From the NCBI GenBank assembly GCA_011620245.1, contig WOZN01000033.1, forward strand, positions 1 through 14,738: a stretch of DNA of 14,738 nucleotides, written 5' to 3'. Source of the stretch: Acidovorax sp. (GTDB lineage Bacteria > Pseudomonadota > Gammaproteobacteria > Burkholderiales > Burkholderiaceae_C). A model generated the notes under the pieces. The model searched no databases and was not told the DNA's origin. It saw only the letters and a program-made list of their open reading frames with translations. The position numbers and the translations under genes were made by a program. Below are positions 1 through 6,467 of the stretch, in pieces. Position 1 is the stretch's first letter. Every line of letters starts with the position of its first letter.

Positions 1-563
1 ACAACTTCTTCGGCCCGACCATGATCGAAAAGAGCCTGCGCGAGATCGCCAGCCATTTCGACGACAGCATCAAGGCCAAGGCCGAAGAGGTGATCGCCAA
101 GTACAAGCCGCTGATGCAGGCCGTGATCGACAAGTTCAAGCCGCGCCTGCAGGGCAAGAAGGTCATGCTGTTCGTCGGCGGCCTGCGCCCGCGCCACGTG
201 ATCGGCGCCTATGAAGACCTGGGCATGGACGTGGTTGGCACCGGCTACGAGTTCGGCCACAACGACGACTACCAGCGCACCACCCACTACGTGAAGGACG
301 GCACGCTGATCTATGACGACGTGACCGGCTACGAGTTCGAGAAGTTCGTCGAGCAGGTGCAGCCCGACCTGGTCGGCTCGGGCATCAAGGAAAAGTACGT
401 GTTCCAGAAGATGGGCGTGCCCTTCCGCCAGATGCACAGCTGGGACTATTCCGGCCCCTACCACGGCTACGACGGCTTCGCCATCTTCGCCCGTGACATG
501 GACATGGCGATCTCCAGCCCGATCTGGAGTCTCACGAAAGCGCCCTGGAAGAAGGCCGCCTGA
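1..563 (+). CDS. nifD: Nitrogenase molybdenum-iron protein alpha chain, 3' part
   Basis: This is the C-terminal 186 residues of the MoFe protein alpha subunit, which with NifK forms the cytoplasmic alpha2beta2 tetramer that reduces N2 at the FeMo-cofactor. The reading frame is already open at base 3 (NFFGPT, then the internal Met at base 21), so that ATG is not the start and the gene is cut by the window edge. The motif [12 protein letters not shown], whose His is encoded at 435-437, corresponds to alpha-His442 of Azotobacter, the Mo ligand of FeMo-co. The C-terminus [13 protein letters not shown] is also typical of NifD. nifK follows after 71 bases, the usual nifHDK arrangement. P-cluster cysteines and other cofactor contacts lie upstream of the window. 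Identification is certain; only completeness is unknown. Confidence 0.98.
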   Translation, partial: NFFGPTMIEKSLREIASHFDDSIKAKAEEVIAKYKPLMQAVIDKFKPRLQGKKVMLFVGGLRPRHVIGAYEDLGMDVVGTGYEFGHNDDYQRTTHYVKDGTLIYDDVTGYEFEKFVEQVQPDLVGSGIKEKYVFQKMGVPFRQMHSWDYSGPYHGYDGFAIFARDMDMAISSPIWSLTKAPWKKAA

Positions 564-571
564 AGAAGTCT

Positions 572-602
572 GCGGGCGGCCTGGCATGGGCCGGTCGCCC
601 GC
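572..602 (+). other. Stem-loop in the nifD-nifK spacer
   Basis: GCGGGC (572-577) pairs with GCCCGC (597-602), and an inner GGCC (578-581) can pair with GGCC (589-592), with an asymmetric 4-base bulge. No T-tract follows, and the nifK ribosome binding site TGGAGAG lies about 20 bases downstream. It is unlikely to be a full terminator; it could influence mRNA processing or the nifD:nifK ratio. The pairing is seen directly; the role is inference. Confidence 0.4.
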
Positions 603-634
603 TCCTTGCATCTCAACATCCTCTGGAGAGCACC

Positions 635-2194
635 ATGCCCCAATCAGCCGAAAAGATCCTCGACCACGAACTGCTGTTCCGTGAGCCCGAGTACCAGGAC
701 ATCTTCCGCAACAAGAAGGCGGAATTCGAGTTCAACCACAGCGACGAATCGATCAAGCAGATCGTCGAGTGGACCAAGACCGAAGACTACAAGCAGAAGA
801 ACTTCGCCCGCGAATCGCTGTCGGTGAACCCGGCCAAGGCCTGCCAGCCGCTGGGCGCGGTCTATGTGGCCAACGGTTTCCAGAAGACGCTGAGCTTCGT
901 GCACGGCAGCCAGGGCTGCGTGGCCTATTACCGCTCGCATTTCAGCCGCCATTTCAAGGAACCCACGTCCTGCGTGAGCTCTTCCATGACGGAAGACGCG
1001 GCCGTGTTCGGTGGCCTGAACAACATGGTCGACGGCCTGGCCAATGCCTACAGCTTGTACAAGCCCGACATGATCGCGGTGTCCACCACCTGCATGGCCG
1101 AAGTGATCGGTGACGACGTGGACGCCTTCATCAAGACCAGCAAACAAAAAGGCAGCGTGCCCGACGAGTTCGACGTGCCCTTTGCCCACACCCCGGCCTT
1201 CGTCGGCAGCCACATCACCGGCTACGACAATGCGCTGCTGGGCATACTGCGCCATTTCTGGGACGGCAAGGCCAAGACCACCGAACCCCTGGTGCGCGTG
1301 CCCAACGACAGCATCAACTTCATCGGTGGCTTCGACGGTTACGTCGTCGGCAACATGAAGGAAATCCGCCGCATCTTCGATCTGTTCGGTGTGCAGGTGA
1401 ACATCATCTGCGACCCGTCCGGCAACTGGAACACGCCCACCGACGGCGAGTTCCGCATGTACGCCGGCGGCACCTCGAAGGAGGAAGTGGTCGCCGCCCT
1501 GCACGCCAAGGCGACCATCGTGTTCCAGGAATTCTGCTGCGAGAAGACCAGCAAGTTCATCGCCGAGCACGGCCAGGAAGTCGTCACGCTGAACGCCCCC
1601 ATCGGCGTGGCCGGCACCGACCAGTTCCTGATGGAGATCTCGCGCCTGACCGGCAAGCCGATCCCGGCCGAGCTGGAGAAGGAACGCGGTGAACTGGTGG
1701 ACGCCATGGCCGACAGCCAGGCCCACCTGCACGGCAAGCGCTACGCCCTCTACGGCGACCCGGACCAGATGCTCGGTTACGCCCAGTTCCTGCTGGAACT
1801 CGGTGCCGAACCCTCGCATGTGCTGGCCACCAACGGCAACGAAATCTGGGCCGCCAAGGTGCAGAAGCTGTTCGACTCGTCGCCCTACGGCGCGGGCTGC
1901 AAGGTCTACCCCAAGCGCGACCTGTGGCATCTGCGTTCGCTGCTGTTCACCGAGCCGGTGGACTTCCTGATCGGCAACACCTACGGCAAGTACCTGGAAC
2001 GCGACACCAAGACGCCGCTGGTGCGCATGGTGTTCCCGATCTTCGATCGCCACCACTACCACCGTTTTCCCACCTGGGGCTACGACGGCGGCATGCGCGT
2101 GCTGGTCACCCTGCTCGACGAGTTCTTCGAGACGCTGGATGCGAACACGATTGTTCCGGGCAAAACGGACTACTCGTACGACATCATTCGATAA
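635..2194 (+). CDS. nifK: Nitrogenase molybdenum-iron protein beta chain
   Basis: Complete 519-residue beta subunit of the MoFe protein, close to the 523 residues of Azotobacter vinelandii. With NifD it holds the [8Fe-7S] P-cluster that relays electrons from NifH to FeMo-co. P-cluster cysteines are at C70 ([11 protein letters not shown]), C95 ([10 protein letters not shown]) and C153 ([12 protein letters not shown]), identical in numbering to Azotobacter. Residue 188 is Ala (HTPAFVGSH) where Azotobacter has the redox-switchable ligand Ser188, and residue 99 is Tyr where Azotobacter has Phe. This pair matches the Gluconacetobacter-type P-cluster with a tyrosine ligand. The C-terminus DYSYDIIR parallels DYNHDLVR of Azotobacter. 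The start ATG is preceded by TGGAGAG. It is presumably co-transcribed with nifD. Confidence 0.98.
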   Translation: MPQSAEKILDHELLFREPEYQDIFRNKKAEFEFNHSDESIKQIVEWTKTEDYKQKNFARESLSVNPAKACQPLGAVYVANGFQKTLSFVHGSQGCVAYYRSHFSRHFKEPTSCVSSSMTEDAAVFGGLNNMVDGLANAYSLYKPDMIAVSTTCMAEVIGDDVDAFIKTSKQKGSVPDEFDVPFAHTPAFVGSHITGYDNALLGILRHFWDGKAKTTEPLVRVPNDSINFIGGFDGYVVGNMKEIRRIFDLFGVQVNIICDPSGNWNTPTDGEFRMYAGGTSKEEVVAALHAKATIVFQEFCCEKTSKFIAEHGQEVVTLNAPIGVAGTDQFLMEISRLTGKPIPAELEKERGELVDAMADSQAHLHGKRYALYGDPDQMLGYAQFLLELGAEPSHVLATNGNEIWAAKVQKLFDSSPYGAGCKVYPKRDLWHLRSLLFTEPVDFLIGNTYGKYLERDTKTPLVRMVFPIFDRHHYHRFPTWGYDGGMRVLVTLLDEFFETLDANTIVPGKTDYSYDIIR

Positions 2195-2290
2195 GCCCCC
2201 TGCGCGCCTGGCGGCGGCCCCCTCAGGGGGCGCCGCGGGCGGCCCGTCGAAGCCGGTTTTGCGGCGGCCCCGGTTGAGTTGCCCTGCATG
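2195..2290. repeat. GC-rich dispersed intergenic repeat, copy A
   Basis: The spacer after nifK starts with a CCCCCTGCGC block followed by a hairpin, GCCCCC (2217-2222), loop TCA, GGGGGC (2226-2231), then a GCGGCCCG-TCGAAGCCG block. The same ordered blocks (CCCCCTGCGC, a C-run/G-run pair, GGCCCGGCAAAGCCG) recur at 7880-7972 after nifN, so these look like two diverged copies of one element. Elements of this look are familiar from intergenic DNA of Comamonadaceae genomes (recalled, not searched). The hairpin could slow or partly terminate transcription between nifK and the downstream ferredoxin gene. Confidence 0.6.
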
Positions 2291-2340
2291 TCGGGGCGAG
2301 TTGGCGGTGCGGCCCCCTTCATTTTTCTTCGAGGTACTTT

Positions 2341-2688
2341 ATGGCCAATGTGACGTTCAGTTCCCCGCGCATGAAGAAGGATCTCACGGTCTATGCGATT
2401 GCGGGTGACACCAAGACCCTGCTGGCGGTGGCCAAGGCCAATAACATTCCGCTGGATTTCGAGTGCGAGAACGGCGAGTGCGGCTCCTGCCAGTTGCAGG
2501 TGACGGTGCTGTCAGGCAACACGCCGCATGGTGTGGCATTGACTGAAAAAGAGAAGACCGTGTTGAAGCTGTCCGGTAAGATCACGGCGCAGCAGATCGC
2601 CGATGCCGAGACCAAGGACCTGCCGCCACCGTGGCGCCTGGCCTGCCAGTTCATCGTGCGCAGCGAAGACATCCTCGTGAAGTTCTGA
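2341..2688 (+). CDS. [2Fe-2S] ferredoxin, FeSII (Shethna II)-like nitrogenase protection protein
   Basis: A 115-residue plant-type [2Fe-2S] ferredoxin with ligands C42, C47, C50 (FECENGECGSC) and C102 (RLACQFIV). Beyond the cluster motif it follows the Azotobacter FeSII protein over its whole length: an N-terminal FSSP-M segment, FEC-x4-CGSC, LT-x-KE-x2-VLK in the middle, and DLPP-x2-RLACQ-x-IV-x-ED-x-LV-x-F at the end. FeSII binds MoFe and Fe protein when oxidised and locks nitrogenase in an inactive, oxygen-tolerant complex; that role is known for the family and inferred here. It could alternatively be a simple electron donor. The start has GAGG at 2331-2334. The gene sits directly downstream of nifK and is followed after 2 bases by the next gene. 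Confidence 0.85.
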   Translation: MANVTFSSPRMKKDLTVYAIAGDTKTLLAVAKANNIPLDFECENGECGSCQLQVTVLSGNTPHGVALTEKEKTVLKLSGKITAQQIADAETKDLPPPWRLACQFIVRSEDILVKF

Positions 2689-2690
2689 CC

Positions 2691-3071
2691 ATGAACACTC
2701 CTGCCATCACCACCGCCCCCGATGTGACTCAGGACGGCTCGGGGAGCACGCCGCTGGAAGCGGTCTACATCAAGACCACGCAGGACGGACGCAAGGTCGA
2801 GGTGATCGACGGCTGGGTCTGCCTGGGCGGTGTGCGCGAGACCGACAACCTGATCGCCATGGACGAGCACCCGAACCGTCAGGCGATCGCCAGGGCGGTG
2901 CCCGGGGCCACCCATGTGGCGGGCCGTCTGCCGCTGACCCTGCCCGAGGCCGCGGTGGCGCAGGGCGCTTTGTCGATCGCGCAGCGGCAGTTCGATGCCA
3001 GCCCCGCTGGCATCACGCAGCGCTTGCGCAAAGCCGTCTGGGCGAAAACGGCCGCCGAGGGTGTGGAGTGA
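2691..3071 (+). CDS. Hypothetical protein in nif cluster, 126 aa
   Basis: I do not recognise the family. The ATG lies 2 bases after the stop of the FeSII-like ferredoxin, so the two are probably translationally coupled and may act together. The first 20 residues are Thr/Ala/Pro-rich and look disordered. Residues 22-60 (PLEAVYIKTTQDGRKVEVIDGWVCLGGVRE) look like a beta-rich segment, and the C-terminal half is helical and rich in Ala, Gln and Arg. There is one Cys, no metal-binding cluster, no signal peptide and no membrane segment. An upstream in-frame GTG at 2631 exists but would overlap the ferredoxin heavily. Codon use resembles the neighbouring nif genes, which supports a real gene. Confidence 0.75.
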   Translation: MNTPAITTAPDVTQDGSGSTPLEAVYIKTTQDGRKVEVIDGWVCLGGVRETDNLIAMDEHPNRQAIARAVPGATHVAGRLPLTLPEAAVAQGALSIAQRQFDASPAGITQRLRKAVWAKTAAEGVE

Positions 3072-3099
3072 GACCGTTGTGCGTTCGATGCCAAAAAAG

Positions 3100-3174
3100 C
3101 CGTTCGGGCTGAGCATGTCGAAGCCTTGCGCGGTGCAGGCACGTCGAATCCTTCGACAAGCTCAGGGCGAACGG
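3100..3174. repeat. REP-like inverted repeat
   Basis: Two 24-base arms, 3100-3123 and 3151-3174, are reverse complements with three mismatches. Both carry the TGAGC-x-TGTCGAAG type core (right arm: CTTCGACAAGCTCAGGGCGA). The arms are separated by 27 bases and lie in the 183-base spacer between two hypothetical genes. The sequence matches the style of REP elements common in proteobacterial genomes, whose dimers are mobilised by RAYT transposases (family knowledge). A related half-element lies inside hsdR at 11967-11988. Confidence 0.75.
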
Positions 3175-3254
3175 AACTCAGAGCCAAAGGACCTTGTTGC
3201 AAACGGGGCGTCCACGAAGCTGGCCCTGATCGCCCACAGCCCACGGAGAGAACC

Positions 3255-3740
3255 ATGATCTATGTGGTGGAAGTGCCCGAACAAGCCGTCCCGCGCGCCT
3301 GGTTCGCCTACGACGAGGCCGACTTCGCCCGCAAGGTCGCGGCCGGCGACCCGCTGGAGCCCTGGGAAATCCACGACCAGCTGACCGCGCGCGGCCTGCT
3401 CGAAGACATCGGCCACGCCGAGGTGGATGCGCTGGCGCGCGCGCGATACCCGGCCATCTGCGCGCTAGGCGACAGCCATGGCTGGGACACCACCCTGTAC
3501 CGCGCAGACCACCTGCTGGGCAGCGGCGTGCTGAGCGCCGAGCCGGTGAGCGAGGCCGCGGCCCTGGAGGCCGCGCTGGCCGCACGCGGTGGATTCACCT
3601 GCGTCTACCGTAGCGACCGCGACGCCATCGGCGCGTTTGAAGGTGCCGACCCGCGGATCGCCGGCAAGATGCTGTGGCACGCGCGGCGCGCGCTCTACGA
3701 ACAGCTGGTGGCGCTGGAAGTGCTGGCCGACGACAACTGA
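3255..3740 (+). CDS. Hypothetical protein in nif cluster, 161 aa
   Basis: Unrecognised protein with good coding character. The chosen ATG is preceded by GGAGAG (3245-3250). An in-frame upstream extension to 3126 would run through the REP-like repeat and is rejected. The sequence begins MIYVVEVPEQAVPRAWFAYD, suggesting an N-terminal beta strand, and is acidic with a helical remainder; residues 60-95 contain ARARYPAICALGDSHGWDT. No cofactor motif, signal peptide or membrane helix is visible. Its position between the FeSII-like gene pair and the ferritin-like gene, all in the same direction, suggests a nitrogenase accessory role, but no function can be assigned. The next gene begins 17 bases downstream. 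Confidence 0.8.
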   Translation: MIYVVEVPEQAVPRAWFAYDEADFARKVAAGDPLEPWEIHDQLTARGLLEDIGHAEVDALARARYPAICALGDSHGWDTTLYRADHLLGSGVLSAEPVSEAAALEAALAARGGFTCVYRSDRDAIGAFEGADPRIAGKMLWHARRALYEQLVALEVLADDN

Positions 3741-3757
3741 GGCGCGCACGAGACGCC

Positions 3758-3940
3758 ATGAAGCTGCGCATCGAACGCACCCTTGCCCAGACCCTGGCCG
3801 GGGAATTCCCCAAGGGCCTGGCCAAGCTGGTCGCCAGGTACTGCCGCCACAAGCAACTGGGCGCGAGCCGCAAGGTGTTTCTGCCCTGCGCCATGTTCCG
3901 TGGCCCGGACCCCGCCGCGGTGGCGGTGGATGCCCCATGA
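3758..3940 (+). CDS. Small hypothetical protein, 60 aa
   Basis: A short basic protein, MKLRIERTLAQTLAGEFPKG at its start, with Cys at positions 29 and 46 and many Lys/Arg in the first 40 residues. I do not recognise it; it does not resemble NifT. Support for it being real is contextual: it starts 17 bases after the preceding gene and its stop overlaps the next start in an ATGA arrangement (3937-3940), typical of coupled translation. There is no strong ribosome binding site. It could bind nucleic acid or an acidic partner given its charge, but this is speculation. Confidence 0.6.
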   Translation: MKLRIERTLAQTLAGEFPKGLAKLVARYCRHKQLGASRKVFLPCAMFRGPDPAAVAVDAP

Positions 3941-4293
3941 TCGCCCGCATGCAATACCTGATCTTGCAAAACAGCGGCGAGATCATGAAGCACCTGCTCG
4001 CCGAGTTGCAGGGCGAAGAAGAGCTGTTTGCCAGCGCCAACACCCTGGCCTGTGTGGAGATGCACCTGCTGCGCATGGCGCAGACGCTGGCGCACTGGCC
4101 CGAGCCGCTGCGCCTGCGCCTGGTGCAACTCGACTGGCACGGCTGGATCCGTCTGCAAGACCTGTTGGAAGCCGACGGCCAGCCGCGCCGCGAAGCCGTC
4201 TGGTACGGCATCCACGCCCTGGTGCCGGCCACGCTGGAATTGATCGACAGGCTACGCCAGCAGGAGCCGGCCTGGTTTGAATTGGGTTATTGA
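3937..4293 (+). CDS. Small helical protein, weakly HepT/HEPN-like, 118 aa
   Basis: An all-helical, Leu-rich protein that overlaps the preceding stop by four bases (ATGA). The order of motifs from residue 30 to 107 (a VE-x-HLLRMAQTL helix, LRLRLVQLDWHGWIRLQDLL, then VWYGIHALVPATLELIDRL) resembles the layout of HepT-like (DUF86) HEPN proteins, where an R-x4-6-H motif sits in the middle and a VW-x-I-x4-LP-x-L segment ends the domain. Here the catalytic-type His after Arg72 is missing (RLQDLLEADG), so ribonuclease activity would not be expected. The resemblance is from memory and may be convergent. It is placed 15 bases upstream of the ferritin-like gene, so a nif accessory role is likely. Confidence 0.7.
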   Translation: MIARMQYLILQNSGEIMKHLLAELQGEEELFASANTLACVEMHLLRMAQTLAHWPEPLRLRLVQLDWHGWIRLQDLLEADGQPRREAVWYGIHALVPATLELIDRLRQQEPAWFELGY

Positions 4294-4308
4294 CAGAAGG
4301 AACAGATC

Positions 4309-4788
4309 ATGGAATCCGTAGAAGAATTTTTGGCCCACACCATCCAGTTGGAAAACGAGGCCGCGTTGCGCTTCGGCCAGCTCGCCGACGCCATGCGCAC
4401 GGCCGGCAACAACGAGGTGGCCCGGCTGTTCCGTCAGCTGGCGGATTACTCGCTGTTGCACCTGGGCGACGCGCGCGAGCGCTCCGGCTACCGCAAGCTG
4501 CCAACGCTCTGCGAGGCCGACTACCAGTGGCCCGACATTGAAAGCCCCGAGGCCGCGGCGATCTGGGCCGCCGATCCGTTCATCGGCATCGAGCAGGCCT
4601 TGCAGGTGGCGCTCGACGCCGAGAGCGCGGGCCTGGCGTTTTACGACGAGGTGCTGCAAAACACCACGGACCCTGAGATCAAGGCGCTGGCCAGGGAGTT
4701 TGTGCAAGAAGAGGCGCAGCATGTGGCCGAGCTCAAGCGCTGGATCGTCCTGCACAGCAGCGGTGCCAAGCTGCCGATGCAGAAATGA
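4309..4788 (+). CDS. Ferritin-like/rubrerythrin-type protein
   Basis: A 159-residue four-helix-bundle protein of the ferritin-like superfamily without the C-terminal rubredoxin domain of classical rubrerythrin. Helix 1 has LENEAALRF (E15/E17), helix 2 YSLLH (H51), helix 3 ALDAESAGLAFYDEVL (E105) and helix 4 FVQEEAQHVAEL (E135-x-x-H138). The second half supplies a normal carboxylate and ExxH pair. In the first half the ExxH Glu position is Ser48, so the diiron site may be incomplete or use another ligand. AGAAGGA precedes the ATG. In nif context such proteins are thought to handle iron or reactive oxygen, fitting the nearby FeSII-like ferredoxin; this is inference. It closes the gene block, and a strong stem-loop follows. 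Confidence 0.85.
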   Translation: MESVEEFLAHTIQLENEAALRFGQLADAMRTAGNNEVARLFRQLADYSLLHLGDARERSGYRKLPTLCEADYQWPDIESPEAAAIWAADPFIGIEQALQVALDAESAGLAFYDEVLQNTTDPEIKALAREFVQEEAQHVAELKRWIVLHSSGAKLPMQK

Positions 4789-4796
4789 AACGGCTG

Positions 4797-4823
4797 CGTG
4801 GGGGCTGTCGCAAAGCCCCCACG
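4797..4823 (+). terminator. Strong stem-loop after the ferritin-like gene (terminator or attenuator)
   Basis: A perfect 10-bp stem, CGTGGGGGCT (4797-4806) with AGCCCCCACG (4814-4823), closes a 7-base loop 8 bases after the ferritin-like stop codon. There is no T-tract, so intrinsic termination may be partial. Its position between the stop and the nifE promoter fits separation of two transcription units. It overlaps TGTCG-N11-CGACA (4806-4826), discussed under the promoter. Confidence 0.5.
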
Positions 4824-4832
4824 ACATTCCCT

Positions 4833-4893
4833 CCAAAACCGCCACTGGCGGTCGCGAAACAGGCGAAAACGGGACGAAATACAGCGGTTTTGG
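4833..4893. repeat. Inverted repeat abutting the nifE promoter
   Basis: CCAAAACCGC (4833-4842) is the exact reverse complement of GCGGTTTTGG (4884-4893), 41 bases apart. A smaller hairpin, ACCGCC-ACT-GGCGGT (4838-4852), overlaps the left arm. The right arm ends two bases before the sigma-54 -24 element. It may be a regulator site or chance; pairing is directly visible, function is not known. Confidence 0.45.
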
Positions 4894-4895
4894 GC

Positions 4896-4910
4896 TGGCA
4901 TCCAAATTGC
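4896..4910 (+). promoter_or_regulatory. Sigma-54 (RpoN) promoter of nifE
   Basis: TGGCATCCAAATTGC matches the sigma-54 consensus TGGCAC-N5-TTGC at nine of the ten fixed positions, with the required spacing between the GG (-24) and GC (-12) dinucleotides. Transcription would start near 4921, giving a leader of about 24 bases before the nifE ATG. NifA activation is expected for nif genes, but no canonical TGT-N10-ACA upstream site is visible between 4700 and 4896. The nearest is TGT-N15-ACA at 4806-4826, at the right distance but wrong spacing. Confidence 0.85.
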
Positions 4911-4944
4911 GAAGAGGTTGGCAACCTACCGTCTGGAGTCCGCC

Positions 4945-6447
4945 ATGTCTGTATCGCTCAAGGCCAAGATTGCTGAAGTGTTCGAGGAGCCCGGCTGTGA
5001 CATCAACCAGGGCAAGAGCGAGAAGGAACGCAAGAAGGGCTGCACCAAGCAGCTCTCGCCCGGCGCGGCCGCCGGGGGCTGCGCCTTCGACGGCGCCAAG
5101 ATCGCGCTGCAGCCCGTGGTTGACGTGGCCCACCTGGTGCACGGCCCGATCGCCTGTGAAGGCAACTCCTGGGACAACCGGCACAGCGCCTCATCCGGCT
5201 CCACCATCTACCGCAGCGGCTTCACCACCGACATCAACGAACTCGATGTGATCTACGGCGGTGAAAAGCGGCTGTTCAAGTCGATCCGCGAGATCATCGA
5301 AAAGTACGACCCGCCCGCAGTCTTCGTCTACCAGACCTGTGTCACCGCGCTGACCGGCGACGACATCGAAGCCGTGTGCAAACGCGCCGCCGAGAAATTC
5401 GGCAAGCCGGTGATCCCGGTCAACGCGCCCGGGTTCGCCGGCCCCAAGAACCTGGGCAACAAGCTCGGCGCCGAAGCCCTGCTGGACTACGTGATTGGTA
5501 CGGTCGAGCCCGAGTTCACCACGCCCTACGACATCAACATCATCGGCGAGTACAACCTGGTGGGCGAGCTCTGGCAGGTCAAGCCGCTGCTCGACGCCCT
5601 GGGCATCCGCATCCTCTCTTGCATCTCGGGCGACGGCCGCTACAACGAGATTGCCAGCGCCCACCGCGCCAAGGTCAACATGATGGTCTGCTCCAAGTCG
5701 ATGATCAATATCGCGACCAAGATGCAGCAGCGCTACGGCATTCCGTATTTCGAGGGTTCGTTCTACGGCATCAGCGACATGAGCGAGACCCTGCGCCAGA
5801 TCGCCAGCCTGCTGGTGAAGCAGGGCGCCGACGCCGAACTGATCGAACGCACCGAACGCCTGATCGAGGTGGAAGAAGCGCGCGCCTACAAGCGCATCGC
5901 CGAATACAAGCAGCGCCTGCAGGGCAAGCGCGTGCTGCTGATCACGGGCGGCGTGAAGTCCTGGTCGGTGGTGGCGGCACTGCAGGAAGGCGGCATGGAA
6001 ATCGTCGGCACCAGCGTCAAGAAGAGCACCAAGGAAGACAAGGAGAGAATCAAGGAGATCATGGGTGAGGGCGCAGACGCCCACATGATCGACGACATGA
6101 CGCCGCGCGAGATGTACGCCATGCTCAAGGAGGCGCGCGCCGACATCATGCTCAGCGGCGGGCGTTCGCAGTTCGTGGCGCTCAAGGCGCGCATGCCCTG
6201 GCTCGACATCAACCAGGAGCGCCACCACCCCTACGGTGGCTACGAGGGCATGGTCGAGCTGGTGCACGAGATCGATCGCGCCATCTTCAACCCCGTGTGG
6301 CAGCAGGTGCGCATCCCCGCGCCCTGGGGCGACGACGGCGAAACCCTGGGCGCGGTCACGCCCACCGTGACGGGCACATCGACCGACCACCTGAGCCAGG
6401 TTGCGGCCAAAGCGATGGGCCTCGAGCCCGAAGAAATCCCCGCCTGA
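4945..6447 (+). CDS. nifE: Nitrogenase iron-molybdenum cofactor biosynthesis protein NifE
   Basis: A 500-residue paralogue of NifD that forms the NifEN alpha2beta2 scaffold on which the NifB-derived 8Fe precursor is converted to FeMo-co before transfer to apo-MoFe protein. Scaffold cysteines are at C46 (GGCAFDG), C71 (GPIACEGNSWDNR) and C132 (YQTCVTALTGDD); C249 (MMVCSKSM) probably corresponds to the fourth conserved Cys of Azotobacter NifE. The C-terminal part has the expected LDINQERHHPYGGYEGM segment, where NifD has the HSWDY region. ATG at 4945 is preceded by TGGAG. A longer in-frame GTG start at 4798 would lie upstream of the sigma-54 promoter and within the hairpin, so it is rejected. 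nifN follows after 20 bases. Confidence 0.98.
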   Translation: MSVSLKAKIAEVFEEPGCDINQGKSEKERKKGCTKQLSPGAAAGGCAFDGAKIALQPVVDVAHLVHGPIACEGNSWDNRHSASSGSTIYRSGFTTDINELDVIYGGEKRLFKSIREIIEKYDPPAVFVYQTCVTALTGDDIEAVCKRAAEKFGKPVIPVNAPGFAGPKNLGNKLGAEALLDYVIGTVEPEFTTPYDINIIGEYNLVGELWQVKPLLDALGIRILSCISGDGRYNEIASAHRAKVNMMVCSKSMINIATKMQQRYGIPYFEGSFYGISDMSETLRQIASLLVKQGADAELIERTERLIEVEEARAYKRIAEYKQRLQGKRVLLITGGVKSWSVVAALQEGGMEIVGTSVKKSTKEDKERIKEIMGEGADAHMIDDMTPREMYAMLKEARADIMLSGGRSQFVALKARMPWLDINQERHHPYGGYEGMVELVHEIDRAIFNPVWQQVRIPAPWGDDGETLGAVTPTVTGTSTDHLSQVAAKAMGLEPEEIPA

Positions 6448-6467
6448 CGCCACGCAAGGAACACCCC

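Noticed and set aside
644..2062. Long minus-strand open frame opposite nifK
   Set aside because: Same antisense-shadow effect; nifK is unambiguous on the + strand.
3126..3254. N-terminal extension of the 161-aa protein
   Set aside because: The extension is encoded by the REP-like repeat and gives the typical repeat-derived peptide; the ATG at 3255 has its own ribosome binding site.
4806..4826. Possible NifA binding site TGT-N15-ACA
   Set aside because: The spacing differs from the canonical TGT-N10-ACA and the bases are also explained by the hairpin; kept only as a comment in the promoter finding.
4798..4944. Extended nifE start at an in-frame GTG (4798)
   Set aside because: It would lie upstream of the sigma-54 promoter and inside the stem-loop, and the added 49 residues do not resemble NifE; ATG 4945 has TGGAG and a NifE-like N-terminus.
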